A stretch of DNA of 64,000 bases. Source: Bradyrhizobium sp. CB1015 (GTDB lineage: Bacteria > Pseudomonadota > Alphaproteobacteria > Rhizobiales > Xanthobacteraceae). Where the stretch lies: assembly GCF_025200925.1 (NCBI RefSeq), contig NZ_CP104174.1:1922001-1986000 (forward strand). The letters run 5' to 3'. Made by a program: the position numbers and the translations under genes. The notes beneath the pieces were generated by a model that saw only the letters and a list, made by a program, of their open reading frames with translations, was not told the origin of the DNA and ran no database searches. Shown one piece after another: positions 53,966-63,534 of this stretch (within the stretch, counting starts at the first letter, position 1; the number at the start of each line of letters is the position of its first letter).

Positions 53966-55159
53966 ATGTCCGGGCTTCGCGCGCGATCGGCATGCGTTGC
54001 AATGATGCTCGCGGCCCTTGCGCCGCTGCTGGGTGCTTGCGAGGAATCCAGCTCCGCGGTGTCCGCCGCCCAGCCGCCCGCCCCTGACGTCAGCATCGTC
54101 GTCGTCAAGCCGCAGGCACGCGCCGTGGTGCGCGAGCTGCCGGGCCGGATCGCGCCGACGCGGGTCTCCGACGTGCGGCCGCGCGTATCCGGCATCGTGG
54201 TCGAGCGCCTGTTCCGCCAGGGCAGCGAGGTGAAGGCCGGCGATCCGCTCTATCGCATCGATCCGCGTCCGTTCGAGGTCGAGGTGATGGCCAATGAGGC
54301 CGCGCTGGCCAAGTCCGAAGCGGCTTTGATGCAGGCCAAGCAGCAGGCGCATCGTATCGCCACCCTGACCCGGGATCGCGCCGCCCCCGAAGCCGAGAAC
54401 GAGAAGGCGATCGCGGCCGAACGCCAGGCCCATGCCGAGGTCGAGGGCCGCAAGGCCGAGCTCGCGCGCGCCAAGCTCAATCTCGACTATGCCACCGTTC
54501 GCGCGCCGATCGACGGCGTGGTCGGTGCGGCCCTCGTCAGCGAGGGCGCGCTCGCCGTGCAGAACGAAACCAATCTCGCCACCATCCAGCAGCTCGATCC
54601 GATCTATGCCGACTTCACCCAGTCGGTGACCGAGCTCAACCAGCTCCGCCGCGCCTTCGAGACCGGCGACCTCGAGCGCATCGCGGCCGATGCCGCCAAG
54701 GTGCGCCTCGTGCTCGACGACAACACTCTCTATTCGCTCGACGGCAAGCTGCTGTTCTCCGACGCCAAGGTCGACGCTCACACCGGGCAGGTGACGTTGC
54801 GCGGCGAGTTCCCCAATCCCAAGCGCGAGCTGCTGCCGGGCATGTACGTCCGGGTCCGGATCGACCAGGGGCTCGATTCCGACGCGATCGCGGTGCCGCA
54901 GCAGGCGATCCAGCGCAATGGCGGCGGCGGCAGCGAAGTGTTCGTGGTCAAGGACGACAACCACATCGCCGTGCAGCCGGTGCGCACCGGCTCGGTGCAA
55001 GACGGCCTCTGGTTCGTCACCGAGGGCCTGAAGGCCGGCGACAAGGTCGTGGTCGAAGGCTTCCAGAAGTTCGCGGCCGGCGACAAGGTCCAGCCGCAAT
55101 CCTGGTCCGAGGCGGAGGCGACCGCGGACAACCGGCACGCGCTTAAGCTCACGCGGTAA
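53966..55159 (+). CDS. RND efflux pump periplasmic adaptor (membrane fusion protein)
   Basis: A 397-residue adaptor, MexE/AcrA type. A lipoprotein signal (AALAPLLGAC) sits near residue 25. The lipoyl domain pair (VSGIVVERLFRQGSEVKAGD and NLDYATVRAPIDGVVGAALV) and a helical hairpin (about 105-160) are visible. A beta-barrel and C-terminal domain follow (LPGMYVRVRIDQGLDSDAIA, VPQQAIQRNG). It links the inner-membrane pump encoded next (6 bases downstream) with an outer-membrane channel; no TolC-like gene lies in the window. Confidence 0.93.
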   Translation: MSGLRARSACVAMMLAALAPLLGACEESSSAVSAAQPPAPDVSIVVVKPQARAVVRELPGRIAPTRVSDVRPRVSGIVVERLFRQGSEVKAGDPLYRIDPRPFEVEVMANEAALAKSEAALMQAKQQAHRIATLTRDRAAPEAENEKAIAAERQAHAEVEGRKAELARAKLNLDYATVRAPIDGVVGAALVSEGALAVQNETNLATIQQLDPIYADFTQSVTELNQLRRAFETGDLERIAADAAKVRLVLDDNTLYSLDGKLLFSDAKVDAHTGQVTLRGEFPNPKRELLPGMYVRVRIDQGLDSDAIAVPQQAIQRNGGGGSEVFVVKDDNHIAVQPVRTGSVQDGLWFVTEGLKAGDKVVVEGFQKFAAGDKVQPQSWSEAEATADNRHALKLTR

Positions 55160-55165
55160 CGCACT

Positions 55166-58100
55166 ATGCCGAGTTTCTTCATCGACAGGCCGATCTTCGC
55201 CTGGGTGGTCGCGCTTTTCATCTGCTTGATCGGTGCGATCGCGGTGCCGCTGCTGCCGATCGCGCAATATCCGATCATCGCGCCGCCCTCGATCTCGGTC
55301 TCGACCAGCTATCCCGGCGCCTCGCCGGAAAACCTCTACAACAGCGTCACGCGGCTGATCGAGGAGGAGCTCAACGGCGCCGCCAACATCCTCAATTTCG
55401 AATCGACCAGCGACTCGCTCGGCCAGGTCGAGATCATCGCCAACTTCCAGCCGGGCACCGATACCAGCGCCGCCTCGGTCGAGGTGCAGAACCGCATCAA
55501 GCGCGTTGAGGCGCGCCTGCCGCGCGCGGTGATGCAGCAGGGCATCCTGATCGAGGAAGCCTCCAGCGCGGTGCTGCAGATCATCACGCTGAACTCGACC
55601 GACGGCAGCCTGGATGAAGTCGGCCTCGGCGACTTCATGATCCGCAACGTGCTCGGCGAGATCCGCCGCATTCCCGGCGTCGGCCGCGCCACGCTCTATT
55701 CGACCGAGCGCAGTCTTCGTGTCTGGGTCGATCCCGCAAAACTCGTCGGCTATGGGCTGACCGCCGACGACCTCAACAAGGCCATCGCCGCTCAGAACGC
55801 GCAGGTCGCCTCGGGCAGCATCGGTGCCGAGCCGTCGACGTCGAGCCAGCGCACCTCCGCGCTGGTGCTGGTCAAGGGCCAGCTGTCGTCGCCGGACGAG
55901 TTCGGCGCCATCATCCTGCGCGCCAATGCCGACGGCTCGACCGTGCGCCTGCGCGACGTCGCGCGCATCGAGGTCGGCGGCCTCAGCTATCAGTTCAACA
56001 CGCGTCTCGACGGCAAGCCGACGGCAGGCCTGTCGGTGCTGATGTCGCCGACCGGCAATGCGTTGGCGACCGCGAGCGCGGTCGAAGCCAAGATGAAGGA
56101 GCTGTCGCGCTTCTTCCCGGCCAACATCACCTACGAGATCCCCTACAACATCACACCCGTGGTCGAGGCCTCGATCAAGAAGGTGCTGTCGACGCTGGTC
56201 GAAGCCGTGGTGCTGGTGTTCGTGGTGATGTTCCTGTTCCTGCAGAACATCCGCTACACCATCATTCCGACCATCGTGGTGCCGGTGGCGCTGCTGGGCG
56301 CCTGCTCCACGCTGCTGCTCGCCGGCTATTCCATCAACATGCTCTCGATGTTCGGCATGGTGCTCGCGGTCGGCATCCTCGTCGACGACGCCATTGTCGT
56401 GGTCGAGAACGTCGAGCGCATCATGGCCGAGGAAGGCCTGCCGCCGAAGGAAGCGACGCGGAAAGCCATGTCGCAGATCACCGGCGCCATCATCGGCATC
56501 ACCCTGGTGCTGATGGCGGTGTTCGTGCCGATGGCGTTCTTCCCGGGCTCGGTCGGCATCATCTACCGCCAGTTCTCGGTCACCATGGTCGCCGCGATCG
56601 GCTTCTCCGCCTTCCTGGCGCTGTCGTTGACGCCGGCGCTGTGTGCGACTTTGCTCAAGCCCGTTGCCAAGGGGCACGGCCATTCGACCAATTTCGTGTT
56701 CAGCCGGTTCAATCGTTTCCTTGAGGCCTGCCGGTTTCACTATGCGCGCACCGTCGGCTTCTCGCTGAATCGAACCGGCCGCCTGATGCTGGTCTATGCC
56801 GCGCTGCTGGTCGGCCTGTCCTGGGCCTTCGTCAACCTGCCCGGCGGCTTCCTGCCCGTCGACGACCAGGGCTTCGTCACCACCGACGTGCAGACGCCGT
56901 CGGATTCGTCCTACCCTCGCACGGAAGCCGTGATCGAGAAGGTGGAGAAATATCTGGCACGGCGGCCGGGCGTCGACAACGTCACCTTCCTCACCGGCTT
57001 CAGCTTCTCCGGCCAGGGCATGAACACCGCGCAGGCCTTCATCACGCTGAAGGACTGGTCGGAGCGCGGGCCGAAGGACTCGGCTGCTGCGATCGTCAAC
57101 GACATCAACCGCGACCTGGGCTCGTCGATCCGCGACGCAAAAATCTCGGCGCTGCAGCCGCCGCCGATCGACAATCTCGGCAATTCCTCCGGCTTCTCGT
57201 TCCGCCTGCAGGACCGCGGCCAGAAGGGCTATCAGCAATTGATGCGCGCCGCCGACCAGCTGATCGCGGAGGCCAATGCGAGCCCGGTGCTGCAGAAGGT
57301 CTATATCGAGGGCCTGCCCGAGGCGGGCGTCGTCAATCTCGTGATCGACCGCGAGAAGGCCGGCGCCTTCGGCGTCACCTTCGAGGACATCAACAACACC
57401 ATCTCGACCAATCTCGGCTCGAACTACATCAACGACTTCCCGAACCGCGGCCGCATGCAGCGCGTCGTGGTGCAGGCGGACGCGCGCGACCGCATGCGGA
57501 CCGAGGACATCCTCAACTACAACGTCAAGAACAGCCGCGGCCAGCTGGTGCCGTTCTCGTCCTTTGCCACGGTCGAATGGGCGCGTGGCCCGACGCAGAT
57601 CGCCGGCTTCAACTATTATCCGGCGGTGCGCATCTCCGGCGAAGCCAGGCCCGGCTTCACCTCGGGCGATGCGATCGCCGAGATGGAACGGCTCGCCGGC
57701 AGATTGCCGCGCGGCTTCGGCTATGAATGGACCGGCCAGTCGCTGCAGGAAAAGCTGTCGGGCTCGCAGGCGCCGTTCCTGCTGGCGCTGTCGGTGTTCG
57801 TGGTGTTCCTGTGCCTCGCCGCGCTGTACGAGAGCTGGACCATTCCGCTCGCGGTGCTGCTCACGGTGCCGCTCGGCATCGTCGGCGCGGTCACGGCTGC
57901 GATGCTGCGCGGCCTGCCCAACGACGTCTATTTCACCGTAGGCCTGATCACCATCATCGGCCTCGCCGCCAAGGACGCGATCCTGATCATCGAGTTCGCC
58001 AAGGACCTGCGGAAAGAAGGCAAGCCGCTGGTCGAAGCCACCATCGAGGCCTGCCGCCTGCGCTTCCGCCCGATCCTGATGACCGGTCTCGCCTTCATCT

Positions 58101-58321
58101 GCGGCGTGCTGCCGATGGCGATCGCGCATGGCGCCGGCGGCGCCAGCCAGCAGGCGCTCGGCTCAGTCGTGATGGGCGGCATGATCGCGGTGGTGATCCT
58201 GGCGCTGTTGATGGTGCCGGTGTTCTTCGTCTCGGTGCAGCGCGTGCTGGCGGGGGACCGGGAGCCGAAGGCGGCGAGGGAAGATGAAGCGCACGGCCGG
58301 CCGGCGCCGGTGAAGCCGTAG
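55166..58321 (+). CDS. RND multidrug efflux permease (HAE-1 family)
   Basis: A 1051-residue pump protein of the AcrB/MexF type. It starts PSFFIDRPIFAWVVALFICL. The proton-relay Asp pair of membrane helix 4 is present in GILVDDAIVVVENVERIM. Two large periplasmic domains and 12 membrane segments follow the standard order (DRRPVP-like drug-entry region, then GVTFEDINNTISTNLGSNYI and EMERLAGRLPRGFGYEWTGQ). It should export toxic compounds in exchange for protons. A dispersed repeat follows the stop at 58331. Confidence 0.96.
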   Translation: MPSFFIDRPIFAWVVALFICLIGAIAVPLLPIAQYPIIAPPSISVSTSYPGASPENLYNSVTRLIEEELNGAANILNFESTSDSLGQVEIIANFQPGTDTSAASVEVQNRIKRVEARLPRAVMQQGILIEEASSAVLQIITLNSTDGSLDEVGLGDFMIRNVLGEIRRIPGVGRATLYSTERSLRVWVDPAKLVGYGLTADDLNKAIAAQNAQVASGSIGAEPSTSSQRTSALVLVKGQLSSPDEFGAIILRANADGSTVRLRDVARIEVGGLSYQFNTRLDGKPTAGLSVLMSPTGNALATASAVEAKMKELSRFFPANITYEIPYNITPVVEASIKKVLSTLVEAVVLVFVVMFLFLQNIRYTIIPTIVVPVALLGACSTLLLAGYSINMLSMFGMVLAVGILVDDAIVVVENVERIMAEEGLPPKEATRKAMSQITGAIIGITLVLMAVFVPMAFFPGSVGIIYRQFSVTMVAAIGFSAFLALSLTPALCATLLKPVAKGHGHSTNFVFSRFNRFLEACRFHYARTVGFSLNRTGRLMLVYAALLVGLSWAFVNLPGGFLPVDDQGFVTTDVQTPSDSSYPRTEAVIEKVEKYLARRPGVDNVTFLTGFSFSGQGMNTAQAFITLKDWSERGPKDSAAAIVNDINRDLGSSIRDAKISALQPPPIDNLGNSSGFSFRLQDRGQKGYQQLMRAADQLIAEANASPVLQKVYIEGLPEAGVVNLVIDREKAGAFGVTFEDINNTISTNLGSNYINDFPNRGRMQRVVVQADARDRMRTEDILNYNVKNSRGQLVPFSSFATVEWARGPTQIAGFNYYPAVRISGEARPGFTSGDAIAEMERLAGRLPRGFGYEWTGQSLQEKLSGSQAPFLLALSVFVVFLCLAALYESWTIPLAVLLTVPLGIVGAVTAAMLRGLPNDVYFTVGLITIIGLAAKDAILIIEFAKDLRKEGKPLVEATIEACRLRFRPILMTGLAFICGVLPMAIAHGAGGASQQALGSVVMGGMIAVVILALLMVPVFFVSVQRVLAGDREPKAAREDEAHGRPAPVKP

Positions 58322-58330
58322 GGCACACTG

Positions 58331-58431
58331 TCATGCCCCGCGCAGGCGGGGCATCCAGTACGCCGCGGCCGGTCCGTATCAAATTGACGTCTCTGGAATA
58401 CTGGATCACCCGCTTTCGCGGGTGATGACAG
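58331..58431. repeat. Palindromic intergenic repeat, 'ATGCCCCGC' family
   Basis: TCATGCCCCGCGCAGGCGGG at the left; a CCAGTAC / GTATTCCAG-type pair in the middle; a GATCACCCGC...GCGGGTGATGACAG hairpin at the right. Sister of 28425-28526. Confidence 0.78.
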
Positions 58432-58457
58432 CGGAGTGCGTGAGCGAGCTTCTGCTG

Positions 58458-59249
58458 CTACGCCGGCTTCCGCAAGATCTTCACCAGCTCCCCGTGCACG
58501 TACTCATTCCCGCACACGACGTGGCCTGTCGTCAGCGCATCGCCCGGCGTGTCGATGTCGCTCACCGTGCCGCCGGCTTCCTTGACCATGATCTGCCCGG
58601 CCGCGATGTCCCAGGGCGACAAATTCCGCTCCCAATAGCCGTCGAGGCGGCCGGCGGCGACGAAGGCGAGGTCGAGCGAGGCGGCGCCGAAGCGGCGCAG
58701 GCCCGCGACGCGGTCCTGGATCGCGGTCATCTCGCGGCGGAATTCCTCGTGGTCGCCGCGGCCGATATGGGGCAGGCCGCAGGCCACCACGCATTCGCTC
58801 AGCTGGCGGCGGCCGGCGACGCGCAGGCGCTGGTCGTTGAGGAAGGCGCCCTTGCCGCGCTCGGCGATGTAGAGCTCGTCATTGGCGGGGTTGTAGATCA
58901 CGCCGGCGATTACGGTGCCTTCGCGCGCGAGGCCGATCGAGATCGCGAATTGCGGGATGCCGTGCAGGAAGTTGGTGGTGCCGTCGAGCGGGTCGACGAT
59001 CCAGGTGTGGCTCTTGTCGGTGCCCTCGCGCTGTCCCCCTTCCTCGCCGATGAAGCCGTAGCCGGGCCGGGCCTTGGCGAGGTCCTGGTAGAGGATCTCC
59101 TCGGCGCGCTTGTCGGCGAGCGAGACGAAATTGGCCGGCCCCTTCAGCGAGACCTGGAGATGCTCGATCTCGCCGAGATCGCGCTTGAGGCTGCGGCCGG
59201 CGCGGCGCGCCGCCTTGACCATGACGTTGATAGTGGCGGAATACAGCAT
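58458..59249 (-). CDS. suhB: Inositol-1-monophosphatase family protein
   Basis: A 263-residue Mg-dependent phosphatase of the inositol monophosphatase family. The metal site is visible: FIGEEGGQREG (Glu), WIVDPLDGTTNFLHGIPQFA (DPLDGTTNF signature) and the C-terminal ERNLSPWDIAAGQIMVKEAG (WDxAAG). It could act on inositol phosphate or related sugars. In many bacteria SuhB also affects ribosomal RNA transcription. ATG 59249 (MLYSATINVMVKAAR) is used; the longer frame is not family sequence. Confidence 0.93.
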   Translation of the reverse strand: MLYSATINVMVKAARRAGRSLKRDLGEIEHLQVSLKGPANFVSLADKRAEEILYQDLAKARPGYGFIGEEGGQREGTDKSHTWIVDPLDGTTNFLHGIPQFAISIGLAREGTVIAGVIYNPANDELYIAERGKGAFLNDQRLRVAGRRQLSECVVACGLPHIGRGDHEEFRREMTAIQDRVAGLRRFGAASLDLAFVAAGRLDGYWERNLSPWDIAAGQIMVKEAGGTVSDIDTPGDALTTGHVVCGNEYVHGELVKILRKPA

Positions 59250-59333
59250 GTGCTCTGGTCTTGATCGGGGAGAGGGGCGCGGAAACACGCCTGTTTGCGG
59301 GACTGGGTGCCTCGTGAGGGGCCCCACGTCAAG

Positions 59334-60407
59334 TCATTTGGACCCGAGCCACTTCCTGGCGGCGGCCTCGGCCTTGGCGCGGTCATCGGCCGGCAGATCG
59401 GAGAACTGCTTGTCGAGCTCGGGGTCGCCCTTGCCTGATGTCTTGGCCACCAGGTGCCATTTGAAGCCCTCGACCTTGTCCACGGGCGTGCCCACGCCGT
59501 TGATCAGCACCCATGCCAGCCGGTTCTGCGCGATTGCGCTGCCCTGGCGGGAGGCCTTGCGAAGCAGGGCGACGGCCGCCGGCTGGTTCTTCGGCGTGCC
59601 GGTGCCGTTGAACATCGCGATGGCATATTCGACCTCGGCATCGACATTGTCGGCGAGCGAGGCGGCCTGGAGCAGCCGCACCGCGCGTTCGGGGTCCTTC
59701 GGCACACCGGTGCCTTCCTTGTAGAAGGTCGCGAGCGCGTATTGCGCTTCGGGCAGGCCTGCATCGGCGGCCTGGCGCAGCAGCTCCGCCGAGCGCCGGA
59801 CGTCCTGCGGCAGCGTCTGGCCGTCCAGATAGAGCAGAGCGAGGTTATAGGCCGCCTTGGGCTCGCCGAGCTTGACGGCGGAGGCCATCAGCTTGACCGC
59901 CTCGCTTTTGTCGACAGGGCCGCCGCGGCCGGAGATGCGCAGCATGGCGAGCGCGAACATCGCCTCGCGATCGCCGGCATCGGCGGCGCGCTTGTACCAT
60001 TCGGCCGCTTTCGCGTAGTCGCGCCGGATGCCCATGGCGTTGGAATAGAGCTCGCCGAGCATGGTCATCGCCTTGGCATCGCCCGCTTGCGCCCGGGCGG
60101 TGGCGAGCTCGAACGCCGTCTTGTATTGGCCGCGCTGATAGGCGCCGAACACGAGGTCGACGTTGAGATCGTCGGACGGCGGCGCGGGGATCACGGTTGC
60201 CGGCTTGGGCGAGGCGGACGGCTTGGGAGATGAAGAGGGCTTCGGCGCTGGTGCTGCCTCCTTCTTCTTGGCGGGCGCGGGCGGCTTTGGCTTCTGCTTC
60301 TCTGCCGGTGCGCTCGGCGTCGTCGCCGGCGGGGTGATCTGCAGCTGCGCGGCCGCGGGCAGTGTCAGCAGCAGCGTGGCCAGCATGGTGATGCACGGGA
60401 GCTTCAT
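59334..60407 (-). CDS. Sel1-like repeat (SLR) periplasmic protein
   Basis: A 357-residue protein with a signal peptide (CITMLATLLLTLPAAAQ). A Pro-, Lys- and Ala-rich linker of about 50 residues follows (residues about 22-75). About six Sel1/TPR-like repeats then appear (AMTMLGELYSNAMGIRRDYA, then AKAAEWYKRAADAGDREAMF, AYNLALLYLDGQTLPQDVRR, and others), each about 36 residues. These form a curved solenoid for protein contacts. The ATG is at 60407; the frame further upstream is not real. It ends the fba-thiE-like group, eight bases after the ThiE-like gene. The partner is unknown. Confidence 0.88.
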   Translation of the reverse strand: MKLPCITMLATLLLTLPAAAQLQITPPATTPSAPAEKQKPKPPAPAKKKEAAPAPKPSSSPKPSASPKPATVIPAPPSDDLNVDLVFGAYQRGQYKTAFELATARAQAGDAKAMTMLGELYSNAMGIRRDYAKAAEWYKRAADAGDREAMFALAMLRISGRGGPVDKSEAVKLMASAVKLGEPKAAYNLALLYLDGQTLPQDVRRSAELLRQAADAGLPEAQYALATFYKEGTGVPKDPERAVRLLQAASLADNVDAEVEYAIAMFNGTGTPKNQPAAVALLRKASRQGSAIAQNRLAWVLINGVGTPVDKVEGFKWHLVAKTSGKGDPELDKQFSDLPADDRAKAEAAARKWLGSK

Positions 60408-60415
60408 GTCGGGCG

Positions 60416-61105
60416 CTAGCCGTGCTCCCGGCTCGCAGGATCCTGGCCGGCCAGCGCCGTCGCATGGGCCTTCTTGATCGCGGCATCGACCTCGATCAGC
60501 GCGGCCTTGGGCCCGCGCGGATCGGCCCAGATGAAGTCGCCGACCAGCACGAAATCGGCGCCGCTGGCGGCGAAATCGTGGGCCTCGTCCAGCGTGGTGG
60601 CAAAGCCGACGCAAGGCGGCTCGAACAGCTCGGCCCACCAGTCCAGCCGCTCGGCGATCGCTTGCGCCGAGGGACGCTGGCCTTTCGCATCGGGCTCGCC
60701 GAACAGCACGTAATCCGCGCCCATCTCGCCCGCATCCATGGAATGGTGTCGCGTCGTCAGCCCGCCGACACCGGCGATACGATCTGGCTTGAGCGACGGC
60801 AGCGCCTCCTTGAGCGCGGCGATGCCGGGCAGGTGTGCCCCGTCGGCGCCGCCGCGTGCGACGATATCAGGGTGGCCGTCGACGAGGAGTGCCGCGCCCG
60901 CCTTCTGCACCGGCGGTGCCAATGCCTTGACGCGCGAGGTCATGGTGCGCTGATCGGTCTCTTTCAGCCGCAGCAGCACGGCGGCGACGTCGGCGGAAGC
61001 GATCAGCTCGGGCAGCGCGGCGACCAGGGTCGCGGGATCATCGACGACGGGCGTCGCGAGATAGAGACGCGGCGCCGGGCGCGGCGGAGGCGGTTTGTTC
61101 GACAA
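60416..61105 (-). CDS. Thiamine phosphate synthase-family protein (TenI/ThiE-like)
   Basis: A 229-residue TIM-barrel of the ThiE/TenI superfamily: LYLATPVVDDPATLVAALPE at the start, then ALLVDGHPDIVARGGADGAH and GGLTTRHHSMDAGEMGADYV. True ThiE has a TxTK diphosphate-binding motif after the FGxGP loop; here that part reads YVLFGEPDAKGQ, so the motif is absent. It may be a TenI-type paralogue with another role. The start is TTG 61105, three bases after the class I aldolase stop, so it is in the same operon. Confidence 0.8.
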   Translation of the reverse strand: MSNKPPPPRPAPRLYLATPVVDDPATLVAALPELIASADVAAVLLRLKETDQRTMTSRVKALAPPVQKAGAALLVDGHPDIVARGGADGAHLPGIAALKEALPSLKPDRIAGVGGLTTRHHSMDAGEMGADYVLFGEPDAKGQRPSAQAIAERLDWWAELFEPPCVGFATTLDEAHDFAASGADFVLVGDFIWADPRGPKAALIEVDAAIKKAHATALAGQDPASREHG

Positions 61106-61108
61106 GAT

Positions 61109-62134
61109 CTAGGCTGCCTTCTGTTCCAGGCTGCTTTGCCATTCGCCCTTGGAGGCGAGGCCGTTCATGCGCGCGCGATGGCTGAAGGCGCGCTGGCCGG
61201 CCGCGACGTTTTCGGCCTTGCCGGACCAGGCCTTCTGCGGCGCGGCCTGCAGCGCGCGGCCGTAGGAGAAGGTCAGGCCCCAGGGCAGCGGACCGAGCTT
61301 GTGCATGGCGTTGAGATGCGCGGTCGCTTCCTCGTCCGACTGGCCGCCGGACAGGAAGGCGATGCCGGGCACTGCCGCCGGCACGCAGGCCTTCAGCAGC
61401 CGTATCGTCTTCTCCGCGACCTCCTCGACGGAGGCCTGCTTCGGGCACTTCTTGCCTGATATCGCCATGTTCGGCTTCAGCACCATGCCTTCCAGCGCGA
61501 CGCGCTGCACGCGCAATTCCTGGAAGGTCTTGTTGAGCACGCGCTGCGTCACCTCATAGCAGCGCTCGATGTCGTGGTCGCCGTCCATCAGCACCTCCGG
61601 CTCGACGATCGGCACGATCTGCGCGGCCTGGCACAGCGCGGCATAGCGCGCCAGCGCGTGGGCGTTGACGCTGATCGCGGTCATCGAGGGGATGCCGCTG
61701 CCGATGTCGATCACCGCGCGCCATTTGGCGAAGCGCGCGCCGCGCTCGTAATATTTCTTTAAGCGCTCGGCGAGCTTGTCGAGCCCGACCGTGACTGTTT
61801 CGCCCGGGCACATCGGCAAGGCCTGCGTGCCTTCGTCGACCTTGATGCCGGGAATGGCGCCGCTCTGTTCGATCAGCTTGATCAGCGGCGTGCCGTCCTT
61901 CGCATTCTGCCAGATCGTCTCGTCATAGAGGATCACGCCGGAGATGTACTGGCTCATGGCGTCCCTGGCGCGAAACAGCATCTCGCGATAATCGCGGCGG
62001 TTCTCTTCGGTCGATTCCACGCCGATGGCGTCGAAACGCTTCTTGATGGTGCCGGAGGATTCGTCGGCGGCAAGGATGCCCTTGCCTAATACGACCATGG
62101 CGGTCGCGATCCTGTTGAGCTCAGTCAGATTCAT
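61109..62134 (-). CDS. Fructose-bisphosphate aldolase class I
   Basis: A 341-residue Schiff-base aldolase that cleaves fructose-1,6-bisphosphate to triose phosphates. Landmarks are KGILAADESSGTIKKRFDAI, QSGAIPGIKVDEGTQALP, VPIVEPEVLMDGDHDIERCY (active-site Glu), LEGMVLKPNMAISGKKC (Schiff-base Lys in the LKPN motif) and FLSGGQSDEEATAHLNAM. ATG 62134 has a GGGAGG-type site. A class II enzyme is encoded just upstream on the same strand, so two unrelated aldolases are adjacent. Confidence 0.95.
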   Translation of the reverse strand: MNLTELNRIATAMVVLGKGILAADESSGTIKKRFDAIGVESTEENRRDYREMLFRARDAMSQYISGVILYDETIWQNAKDGTPLIKLIEQSGAIPGIKVDEGTQALPMCPGETVTVGLDKLAERLKKYYERGARFAKWRAVIDIGSGIPSMTAISVNAHALARYAALCQAAQIVPIVEPEVLMDGDHDIERCYEVTQRVLNKTFQELRVQRVALEGMVLKPNMAISGKKCPKQASVEEVAEKTIRLLKACVPAAVPGIAFLSGGQSDEEATAHLNAMHKLGPLPWGLTFSYGRALQAAPQKAWSGKAENVAAGQRAFSHRARMNGLASKGEWQSSLEQKAA

Positions 62135-62265
62135 CGAGAGGTCCTCCCAAAACGATTCTGCCCTTGCCCGTGAAAATAGACCGTTCTCGGGCAATTGCCG
62201 AGTTAACGTTCGTCGCAGGGTAGGGGGGCGGGAGGTCGCTGGGTAAATGGCTGGGCGACCCTTCA

Positions 62266-62407
62266 CCTCGCCCCGCTTGCGGGGAGAGGTCGGATTTTAC
62301 GCAACGCGTAAAATCCGGGTGAGGGGGTACAGGTCTCTCGATAGGGCACAACTCGCGGAGAGAGCCCCTCACCCCGCCCTCTCCCCGCGAAGAGCGGGGC
62401 GAGGGAG
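62266..62407. repeat. Palindromic intergenic repeat between the two aldolase genes
   Basis: CCTCGCCCCGCTTGCGGGGAGAGG at the left, a perfect GGATTTTACGC / GCGTAAAATCC hairpin (62292-62316) and CCGCCCTCTCCCCGCGAAGA...GGGGCGAGGG at the right. It fills the gap 62135-62426 apart from about 130 bases with the class I aldolase promoter region. Confidence 0.75.
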
Positions 62408-62426
62408 ACGATAGAGCGTGCCGGCC

Positions 62427-63494
62427 TTACGCCACCTTCGGATCCAACTCGCCCTTGGCGTAGCGCTTGGCCATCTCGGCGGTGGTCAGCACCTTCTTGA
62501 TCTTGGAGGCCTGGCCTGCGGTGTTGAACTCCTGCAGGCGCTGCTTGCACAGCTTGGTCATCGCCTCCATCGCCGGCTTCAGGTACTTGCGCGGATCGAA
62601 CTCTTCCGGGTTGTCCTTCAGCACTTTGCGGATCTGGCCGGTCATCGCCATGCGGTTGTCGGTGTCGATGTTGATCTTGCGCACGCCGTTCTTGATGCCG
62701 CGCTGGATCTCGGCCACCGGCACGCCCCAGGTCGGCTTCATCTTGCCACCATAGGCGTTGATGATGTCCTGGAGGTCCTGCGGCACCGAGGAGGAGCCGT
62801 GCATGACGAGGTGCGTGTTCGGCAGCTTGCGGTGGATCTCCTCGATCACGTTCATGGCGAGGATGTCGCCGTCGGGCTTGCGGGTGAACTTGTAGGCGCC
62901 GTGGGAGGTGCCCATCGCGATCGCGAGCGCGTCGACCTTGGTCTCCTGCACGAACTTCACGGCCTCGTCCGGATTGGTCAGCAGCTGGTCGTGGCTGAGC
63001 TTGCCTTCGGCGCCGTGGCCGTCTTCCTTGTCGCCCATGCCGGTTTCGAGCGAGCCGAGCACGCCGAGTTCGCCCTCCACCGAGATGCCGCCGAGATGGG
63101 CCATGTCGGTCACGGTCTTGGTGACGCCGACATTGTAGCCCCAGTCGCCGGGGGTCTTGCCGTCGGCCTTGAGCGAGCCGTCCATCATGACGGAGGTGAA
63201 GCCGGCCTGGATCGCGGTCATGCAGGTCGCGGGCTCGTTGCCGTGGTCGAGATGCACGCAGACCGGAATGTGCGGATAGATCTCGGTCACCGCGTCCATC
63301 ATGTGCTTGAGCATGACGTCGTTGGCGTAGGAGCGCGCACCGCGCGAGGCCTGGATGATGACGGGCGCGTCGACCTGGTTGGCCGCGTCCATGATCGCCA
63401 GCGCCTGCTCCATGTTGTTGATGTTGAAGGCCGGTACGCCGTAATCGTTCTCCGCCGCGTGGTCGAGCAGTTGACGTAACGTGATCCGAGCCAT
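62427..63494 (-). CDS. fba: Fructose-bisphosphate aldolase class II (Calvin-cycle type)
   Basis: A 355-residue zinc-dependent aldolase: [19 protein letters not shown] at the start, the zinc ligands in [37 protein letters not shown], the GTSHGAYKF ligand block and [20 protein letters not shown]. The length (355) and order match the Calvin-cycle subtype. pgk lies directly upstream, as usual in this group. ATG 63494. It acts in glycolysis, gluconeogenesis or carbon fixation. Confidence 0.95.
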   Translation of the reverse strand: MARITLRQLLDHAAENDYGVPAFNINNMEQALAIMDAANQVDAPVIIQASRGARSYANDVMLKHMMDAVTEIYPHIPVCVHLDHGNEPATCMTAIQAGFTSVMMDGSLKADGKTPGDWGYNVGVTKTVTDMAHLGGISVEGELGVLGSLETGMGDKEDGHGAEGKLSHDQLLTNPDEAVKFVQETKVDALAIAMGTSHGAYKFTRKPDGDILAMNVIEEIHRKLPNTHLVMHGSSSVPQDLQDIINAYGGKMKPTWGVPVAEIQRGIKNGVRKINIDTDNRMAMTGQIRKVLKDNPEEFDPRKYLKPAMEAMTKLCKQRLQEFNTAGQASKIKKVLTTAEMAKRYAKGELDPKVA

Positions 63495-63534
63495 CTGTCT
63501 TTGTCTCCCGTTGGGGGCCTGCAAGGCCGCTTGA

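Noticed and set aside
53810..58129. Very long open frame (1439 codons) on the minus strand
   Set aside because: It is the antisense of the RND adaptor and permease genes. Its translation is rich in Arg, His, Asp and Gln with no family features, as expected for a shadow of a GC-rich gene.
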